Positions 57,290 through 64,000 of a stretch of 64,000 bases of DNA are shown piece by piece (the stretch's first letter is position 1; every line of letters starts with the position of its first letter). Origin of the DNA: Saccharum officinarum (Eukaryota; Streptophyta; Magnoliopsida; Poales; Poaceae); NCBI GenBank assembly GCA_020631735.1, contig CM036215.1:8954346-9018345 (forward strand), written 5' to 3'. The translations under genes were made by a program, and so were the position numbers. The notes below the pieces were generated by a model. That model had not been told where the DNA came from. It did not search any database and saw only the letters and a list, made by a program, of their open reading frames with translations.

Positions 57290-57555
57290 GGGGCATGTTT
57301 GTTTCCATTTTTTGCTAGCTTCTGTCAGCCAGAAAATGAAACAAAAAATTAAATGTTGAGTTAGCTTTTGAAAAGCTCGAAAGTTTGCTTATAAGAAAAT
57401 GAACTAAGAGCTGAAAAAACGTTCAAAGGTGCTTATCTGGCTTTTGGTGCGCTAAGAAATTACTAAAAAATCATTGCAAAAGTCAAAAACCAATAGCCAA
57501 TAGTTAGAAAACCAGCTTTTGAACCAAAAGGCTAAAAGCCATAACTCAAACACCC
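57290..57555. mobile_element. Tourist-like MITE (about 266 bp)
   Basis: The left end GGGGCATGTTTGTTTCC and the right end CTCAAACACCC form imperfect TIRs. CTA-type trinucleotides flank both sides. The interior is rich in AGCTTTTGAAAAGC-type palindromes. Confidence 0.5.
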
Positions 57556-57786
57556 TAACAGCTGGCGCTATCATTTTACTCCTTCCGTCCCAAGATAACA
57601 GCATGTTTAGGATTAAAATGGGGAAATTATACTGTAGCTGGGATTACATTTCTAGACATCGGTGGCAGTATAACGATTGACGCAACATTGGAACGAAGCC
57701 AACAAGTACGGCCAACAGGTAGCTTCTGGAATCCAGCGAAGAGGTAGCTTCCGTAGGTTTACTTTTTGAATTTTTTCCATAACTTA

Positions 57787-58006
57787 GGCCTTATTTAGTT
57801 CACTCCAAAATATAAAAAGTTTTCAAGATTTCCGGTCACATCGCATATATCGGTACATGTATGGAACATTAACTAATTGCACAGTTTGTCTGTAAATGTC
57901 GAGACGAATCTTTTGAGCCTAGTTAATCTATGATTGATAAAGTTTGTCAAATACAAACAAAAAGTGCTATAGTGCTTTTCAAAAAAAATGAAAACTAAAC
58001 GTGGCC
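57787..58006. mobile_element. Tourist-like MITE (GGCCTTGTTTAGTT family)
   Basis: The ends GGCCTTATTTAGTTCAC and AACTAAACGTGGCC are inverted. TTA duplications flank it (57784-57786 and 58007-58009). It shares 'GAGACGAATCTTTTGAGCCT' with the element at 8923-9164. Confidence 0.85.
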
Positions 58007-58009
58007 TTA

Positions 58010-59367
58010 ATATATTTTATTGGCCTGGTCACACTGACTAGTGCACGTGTTACCTTGGTCCCACCATTATGTGGCCTTTTATTTTTGGACAAAATTTGAA
58101 ATCCACAAGTGCTTTTATTTTGGGAGGGAGGCAGTACTATATTAGGTGTGACAAGTGTCATCATTAGCATCATTAGCACGTGAGCGTGTGATAAGTGTCA
58201 CATGAAGCAACTCAAACAACCACTCGCACTCACTGCGTGTGCGAACACGCAGCAGCTATAATCGCCGCGTGCATGCATGCAGGCTGCAGGGATCATTCAG
58301 ATACTGTATGTTTGTGTATCTCCGATACAGCCATGCATATATCTGGCGCCTGGCGGCCTGAGACAGCGACACAACACACAGGCACACGGATTGATCCATT
58401 TCCATCTCTGCATCTGTGCAAACATGAACACGCGGGACGGATAGGAGATACTGACAGAGCATCAGGCAGGCTGGCTAGGCCGTGCTGCTTTCTTTGATTC
58501 TTTCTGCCTAACACCGCGGGATCTCATACCTGATTCTGCGTGGATTGGAGGTCTCGGCCAGCCGTCGCGTGGGATTATTTTGATTTCCAACGGCGCGGCA
58601 ACGACGCACGCGTTCGGTGAATCATATCGTCATTTTGGGCTAGCTACCTCGGCGACGGCGGCGGCGGCGGCGGCAGACGCAGCACAGGACACCCATCCAA
58701 ACACCGACGACGCGTACGTCTGCATGACTGCATGCGTAGTCCAGTACTAGGACGACTAGTTGGCTAGTTGCCCGACGAATGCATACACACGAACACGCGT
58801 AAAAAGTCCTCGAGAGACTTGGTTAGTTGGGCCGTATGTGCGTGCAAGGGACTCGGACAAATTAGAGGTAAGTGCGTGCCCCATTTGCCACGAAAGCTCC
58901 ATCGGATCTCGGCGACACAGACAGTCGTGGTGGTGGTGCGCGTGGTGGCCTGGTGGGGGGATACCGTACGTATACACAATTTCTATGTCTCAAATTTCTT
59001 CATTCCCTTGTGCCATTCTTCTTTAATTTCTTCGTCCTCCACGAGCAAAATATGCGCGCACAAGCACAAAGCAGACAGACCGCATGCATGCAGAGGAAGA
59101 AATTCGGTCGACATATGCTTGCAGTGTCAGCCAAGCAATCAACTCGATTTTTACATTGAAGGAAAAAAAAAAGTCGTGATAAGCTTTCTAGAGATCCATG
59201 CATGCCTGATGTCTACAGATCTTTTCAGCAACTATATATTTGGCCTTCAAGTGCACGGTTAATTACAAAAGGCATCTCCCCTTAAGATGCAAATTAAGTT
59301 GAACTATTTATATTATGTATGTATATAAACCATTCCAAAACAAAATAGGAAAAAAAGCAACATGCTA
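58010..59367. other. Intergenic, no gene recognised
   Basis: Overlapping short frames on both strands and a GGC trinucleotide run at about 58651-58674. No domain recognised. Confidence 0.45.
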
Positions 59368-59516
59368 CTCCCTCCTTCCTGAAAAGACTTAATGTCAAAC
59401 TATCTATGATTTATTTGACCATTTGTACAAAATAAACATTATTATTATATTACCAAATATGGATTTGTCATAGACCTATTTCCACAGCATACATATTTGT
59501 GTCATATAAGTATTGA

Positions 59517-61312
59517 CTAGCAAAATTGCCCGTGCGATGCAATGGGTTAATAAAAAGCATATACTAATCTTTATTCGACTAAAGATTCAGGTGTAAAAGA
59601 AATGATTATTTATGTCAAAAGATCAAATTTTGTTTAGTGTGTGAACACCCATGGCAGTTGTAGTTCATCTCCTCCACCTCATCGACCTCTCCTCAAAAAC
59701 TGCTAATATCACCTCTAGCTCGCCCATGTAGGGCACGACATCCTTCCTTCGTACCTTCTGAACTGTGCACTTCCACCATGCCACTATGTTGTTGCTTTCA
59801 GCGTAATGCGTGATGCAGGACAGGGTGCGACGTGGTCGGAACGCCAGCACCACACCTAATCCACCATTGACGAGCAGTGTCCCTGATAGAGCCTCATCGT
59901 CAGCGCTGGCCCAACGGGATGCTTCACATACAGCAGAACCACTGAGTTTGCAGAGATTGGAGCCCCAATTGCCGAGTTTGGCTATGCATCGCCGCTCCAT
60001 GGCATCGCACCCCGTGAACACCACGTGGTCACCTCACCGTTGTGGCCTTCGAGCAATGGAATTCTGATCTTCCTATCAATTCATGTTTCTGATGTCGATG
60101 CAATGAGCCGCCTCTGTGCCGTGGCGGCAAGACCAAAAGTATGGCCGAGCCATGCATATACACAAGTTTTGTAAGCGGCTGATGCGGCATCGTGCGGCTG
60201 CCTGTAGGAGTATTAAGCCCGCTTGCATCACTATTTGTAGGGAGATAGACTTGTCACCTGTGGTGATGTGGCATTGAGTGCTTTGAGCTCCTACGTTGTA
60301 TATTTCATTTGGATCATTTTTTCTTTTTAACTTTAACTCAGTCAACATGCGTCCATTGTACATTAACTTTTTACGATAGATTCTACACATCAATATATAG
60401 AAGATTAAGATAATAATTTCACTACAAAAGGAATAAGAAAACATCTTCTATCAGTTTATGAAAGAAAACATAGATCTATAACTACACCAAATATTTTATT
60501 CTACAGTGTAGACCTAGTCAACAAGAGGTCAAAAAATAATTTTGCTATTTTTTTTATTTTTCTATTTCTATAATTTTCCACATAATTTACAAGTTGGTTG
60601 TTTTACGAAAAAAATAAAAATGAAAAAAGAAAGAAAAGAAGCTAAGCCACAGCTCGGCCCAGTCCACTAGTGCGAAAGGCCCACGAGGCGGATTCCAGCC
60701 TAGCAACATACATAAATTTTTTACCGTGGATTCTACACATCAATAGAAAATTACCATAAAAATTTCACTGCAAAAGGACTAAGAAAACATTCTCTATCAG
60801 TTTATGAAAGAAAACTTAGATCTATAATTACACCAAATATTTTATTCTAGAGTGTAGACCTAGTCAATAGGAGTTCAAAAAATAGTTTTGCTATTTTTTA
60901 TTTTTCTATTTCTATAATTTTCCACATAATTTACAAGTTGGTTGTTTTACCAGAAAAAATAAAAATGAAAAAAAGAAGCCACGCCACGGCTCGGCCCAGT
61001 CCACTGGCGCAAAAGGCCCACGAGGCGGATTCCACCCCAGCAGCGGAGGCCCAACGTGGACTAAACTTTTACATCAGGAATCCCTGAGTTTCTCGAATCC
61101 AATTTAGATCCTTCTACCTTTTCTTTCCCTCTTGCACTTTTGCACATGGAACCCTTCCTCGTCTTCTATTTTTTTTCTCACCCTCTTCTCTAAATCTAGA
61201 GAACCGCCCGATCTTAGGCCGATCCGTGCCGGCGGGGAACAGTCGGACACGGATAGGCTGGACGAAAATTTGTAGATGGCAAAAATTTTGTCTCTTTATT
61301 ATTAAGTATAGA
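59517..61312 (-). mobile_element. Helitron, non-autonomous (1796 bp)
   Basis: On the minus strand the 5' end is TCTATACTTAATAATAAAG (from 61312). The 3' end carries a weak hairpin (ACCCAT...ACGGGC) followed after about ten bases by CTAG at 59517. The insertion lies precisely between A (59516) and T (61313), as Helitrons do, and interrupts a Stowaway MITE. No Rep/helicase is encoded. A 119-codon minus-strand frame (59665-60024) of unknown origin could be captured gene sequence. Confidence 0.75.
60366..61053. repeat. Tandem duplication of about 350 bp inside the Helitron
   Basis: Units start at about 60371 and 60723. Both run through 'GATTCTACACATCAATA', 'CTATCAGTTTATGAAAGAAA', 'GTGTAGACCTAGTCAA' and 'CTCGGCCCAGTCCACT', to 'CCCACGAGGCGGATTCCA'. 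They have diverged by scattered changes. Confidence 0.88.
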
Positions 61313-61534
61313 TATCTTCTTTATAAATTTAGTCAAGCTTTAAAAGACTTGACTTAGGATAAAACGAAAACATCAATCAAGTATTGTTTTGGAAAGGGGG
61401 AGTATTTTATTTGGGTGTCAGTGAGTGATGCCATGCCGTTTGCCGCACAAGAAATAAAAGCAATGGCAACACAAACTAAACGTGGTTTGGTGGATGTATC
61501 AAGACAGGATTAAGGTAGGAGTATCGTGACTTAA

Positions 61535-61657
61535 CACTACTACTATAAATTTAATCGAGGTAGATAAAATGGATTAACCGAGGCAGGCATCACAATCGCC
61601 TCAGCCCAAAGGTCATAAATCAATCTTTACCAAGGCGGTTGAAATGCCTGCCTCGGT
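61535..61657 (+). mobile_element. Possible CACTA transposon terminus
   Basis: CACTACTACTATAAATTT is followed by GAGGTAG and GAGGCAGG motifs. A perfect 14-base inverted pair, ACCGAGGCAGGCAT (61577-61590) and ATGCCTGCCTCGGT (61644-61657), can form a hairpin. Such subterminal repeats behind a CACTA start are typical of En/Spm elements. The opposite TAGTG end was not found. Confidence 0.4.
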
Positions 61658-63507
61658 AAATCAAATAAAAAATAAAAAATAGAAAACCCGTGGAAGAGAA
61701 ATGCAGCTTTTAAGTCTGACAAATGTTCCTACATGCAGTAGAAGAGAAGTGCAACTTTTAAGTGTTGCCGGCTGCATATCAGATCTATTGTCAAAGGGTC
61801 ACCCTCTAGAAGACGACTTTGTAATCAGCTAAAAAGTGGTTGTCCATGATAGCTGAGGTATCCTGATACTATCACAGATGGACAAGGGAGTCAGAATTTC
61901 AAGTTTTGAAATCCTAGTTCGTTTCACAAATGATATCCTCAAATTTGACGTTGGTGACATCGCCAGGCACAAGTATGGCTGCTTTCTCCTCACTCCAATT
62001 CTCACTTTTAAGAGCCTGCATGTAATTTGTATGACATGTACGGCAGGGGGCTCCCCATTCATGACATTATATGAACTGCTGCCAAAAGAAGGAAAAGGTC
62101 GTTCATCGGGCTGTGGGGGAAGCCCCCCACACCCCCTTATTTCTACATGTGTTGGTGGAGCCTGTTGTCTGTGGAGTTTGCTTTGTTTCGATGGTTGAGA
62201 TTCATCGTGGGAAGTCGAAGCTGCTCTGTCGCTTTTGCGCCAATGCTCAGCAACGATTACACTAGGTGGGGCACCATATTGTGTGTTTATTGATAAGTGC
62301 TAGCGGCCTTGGTATTGTGTGGGTGTCTCACATATTTGTATGAATATTTTTTTATTTAATTTGGCGGCTGAAATCTTCTACCTTTTCGTTCAAAAAAATG
62401 TGTTGCAAAATACATTTTTCAAAGACGAGCAATTATTGGACCTGTCTCTAATTTCATAGTAGCAGCAATCGTCCAAAGAAATGCAGGACGATCTGGATTT
62501 TTAAAATTTGTCAATAAATGTAAGGGCTTCTGGCTAGCCTAAAATCCACCTAAATGAACAGAAAGTCGGCAGTGGGCAGTCGGCACTCGATGCCAAACAC
62601 TAGAAAGGAGGATAGGTATGCTGCGCCGGCGCCGCGGCTGGCCTGAAACGTGCACAACCACAGCGTGTGGTGTGGCATCTGGCTGCTGGCATGCATTCCA
62701 CGTAGATATAGCGGCTAGGCCATGCTAGCTACGAGTAGTCGGCTACGACAAGGACAGGCCACCTCATCCGTGCCAGTACGTACAGCAAGGGAGCACTTTA
62801 CTGTACCTGTACTAGTACTGCATTTTCATGTTTTTTTTATGAGAAACACTGCATTTTCATGGTGCCATGGTGGATTGGTGGTCGGCCGGCCCTTTGACTT
62901 TGTCACTTGGGCGGCCCGTTGGCCCCTTGACCGCGCGCACCGCCATCCAATAATCCAAGTGATAAGGCTACACACTCACACGAGTACACGTTTATAATTA
63001 AAAAAAAGGACAAGAGATTCTCTGGTGCCATAGAAATCTCAACTTTTAGATAAATGGCAATGACATTTAGTAAATCAAATGCCCAAACAAATAACCCCGT
63101 GGGACCAAACTTTTTTTTCGCACGGTTACACAATTTTCTTGCATACTCGCTTCTTCCTTGATGATATCCCACAAAACACTCATTGGTTATAGCAATGTAA
63201 TACTACTATTTTTTTCCATCTGAGGTTTGTTATCTGAAACTTTGGTCGGGGTCAGCTAATTGGATATCTAAACAGCATAAAGTCAAAAACAAAACTTAGT
63301 TAAAAAGTTGTACATCTCATTAAACCTACAATTCTCATTCATAAATAAGTTTATCATCTCTACATCTGAGTAAAAGTGATGAATTTCCTAAATAAGGTAA
63401 GGTCAACTTATGAACACAACAAAGCATTAGTGCCAACTCCAAATAAACACCTATCAATAACCTTTGGAGGAAGGGAGGATATTATTGTAATGTATATAGG
63501 GTATCTT
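61658..63507. other. Intergenic, no gene recognised
   Basis: A plus-strand frame of 106 codons at 61878-62198 has no family I know. The segment to 62400 ends in 'TTTTCGTTCAAAAAAATG', which resembles a LINE tail. The rest is AT-rich with a short GC-rich patch near 62620-62960. Confidence 0.35.
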
Positions 63508-63723
63508 CGGTTGCTAGCCACACTTCATCTTAGGTAAGTTTGGTTGACAACTAAACTGAGGCAAGACTTTTTTTTTTGGACTCCACATGTCATAAAGTAA
63601 AAAAGTGTGACAAGATTCCCTAAGACATGATAAAGTATGGCCAGAAATTTCTAGCCACACCTACCTACCTAAGGTTAGTTGTGGCAAATTGTGGCCAGGA
63701 ACCAAATTGTGGCCAGGAACCAA
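63508..63723. mobile_element. MITE-like element with duplicated right end
   Basis: The left end GGTTGCTAGCCACACTT faces the right end AAATTGTGGCCAGGAACC, its approximate inverse. The right-end 18-mer is present twice in tandem (about 63686-63721). The superfamily is undetermined. Confidence 0.45.
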
Positions 63724-63844
63724 AAAGTGTGACAAGATTCCCTGTAATGTGCCATCCGTATGATGTGCACGTCGTGGTGGAAAAATATGTGTCATTTCTA
63801 GTAACATTAACGGTAGAGATGGGTCAACTGGAATAAGTGTTTTG

Positions 63845-64000
63845 TAGTATCCCTAAAAGGAAGTCATTCTATTTTGTCCTGTAAGTCAAACCATCTTACT
63901 TATATCAATTAGTTATGATATCAAAAGAGTATTATAAATTCAGCAGAAACCTATTTTCATAGTATACATATATATTTAGTGTCATAAATATTGATACGAT
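63845..64000. mobile_element. Partial Stowaway-like MITE at the window edge
   Basis: 'GTATCCCTAAAAGGAAGTCATTC' and the later 'ATTTTCATAGTATACATATAT' with 'GTGTCATAAATATTGATA' are Stowaway-type interior sequence. The right end lies outside the window. Confidence 0.45.

Larger units (their letters stand above)
59368..61402. mobile_element. Stowaway-like MITE split by a Helitron
   Basis: The left part 59368-59516 starts CTCCCTCCTTCCTGAAA after TA. The right part 61313-61402 ends in GGAAAGGGGGAG before TA (61403-61404). The two halves form one element of about 239 bp when the Helitron between them is ignored. Confidence 0.65.

Noticed and set aside
58649..58677. GGC trinucleotide run
   Set aside because: An ordinary short microsatellite with no gene context.
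1..64000. CRISPR arrays, bacterial operons, tRNA or rRNA genes
   Set aside because: No regularly spaced repeats with unique spacers, no tRNA-like box pairs and no rRNA sequence were seen; the DNA is plant nuclear.

Overview
This is nuclear DNA from a flowering plant, almost certainly a grass and probably a panicoid (sorghum/sugarcane/maize group). The evidence is spliced genes with GT-AG introns, grass-type MITEs (Stowaway, Tourist and hAT families), grass-type LTR retrotransposons of the copia, Tekay/Del and Tat lineages, Helitrons and LINE relics. The exact species is inference.

Only two host genes are recognisable. (1) A minus-strand FLX-like (FLOWERING LOCUS C EXPRESSOR-like) coiled-coil gene runs from a 5'UTR exon near 29.95 kb down to a stop at 19330. 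Its four coding exons join in phase to 357 codons. Intron 3 is about 8.8 kb because a copia retrotransposon (20599-27031, TSD CTAAT) sits inside it in the opposite orientation. (2) A plus-strand major-facilitator gene of the plant HIAT1/MFSD14-like type has its last 11 exons at 49622-52288, all in phase. Its 5' exons are missing where a Tat-lineage Ty3-gypsy element abuts the intron. The two genes diverge from each other across about 20 kb of retrotransposon sequence.

Layout. 0-0.6 kb: PIF/Harbinger transposase relic. 1-5.9 kb: two decayed minus-strand genes with GRF-like cysteine motifs, bracketed by GC-rich CTCGGCG-type repeats. 6.4-9.2 kb: a run of MITEs and a Helitron 3' end. 9.2-13.8 kb: nothing firmly recognised. 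13.85-16.25 kb: LINE relics on both strands. 18.5 kb: Stowaway. 19.3-30 kb: FLX-like gene with nested copia, itself holding a hAT MITE. 32.1-42.25 kb: Tekay/Del-like chromovirus on the minus strand. 42252-42351: 100 N. 42.35-49.4 kb: Tat element on the minus strand, cut by the gap in its integrase. 49.6-52.7 kb: MFS gene. 54.2-54.5 kb: a second copy of its 3'UTR. 56.5-64 kb: MITEs, a complete Helitron inside a Stowaway element, and a CACTA-like end.

The sequence on both sides of the N gap carries many one-base indels, often in homopolymers, with few substitutions. Several frameshifts there may therefore be assembly error rather than biology. I found no CRISPR array, tRNA, rRNA or operon, and no convincing new biological system. 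The most interesting items are the nested insertion history, the split host genes, the duplicated 3'UTR relic, and the decayed zinc-finger gene pair.
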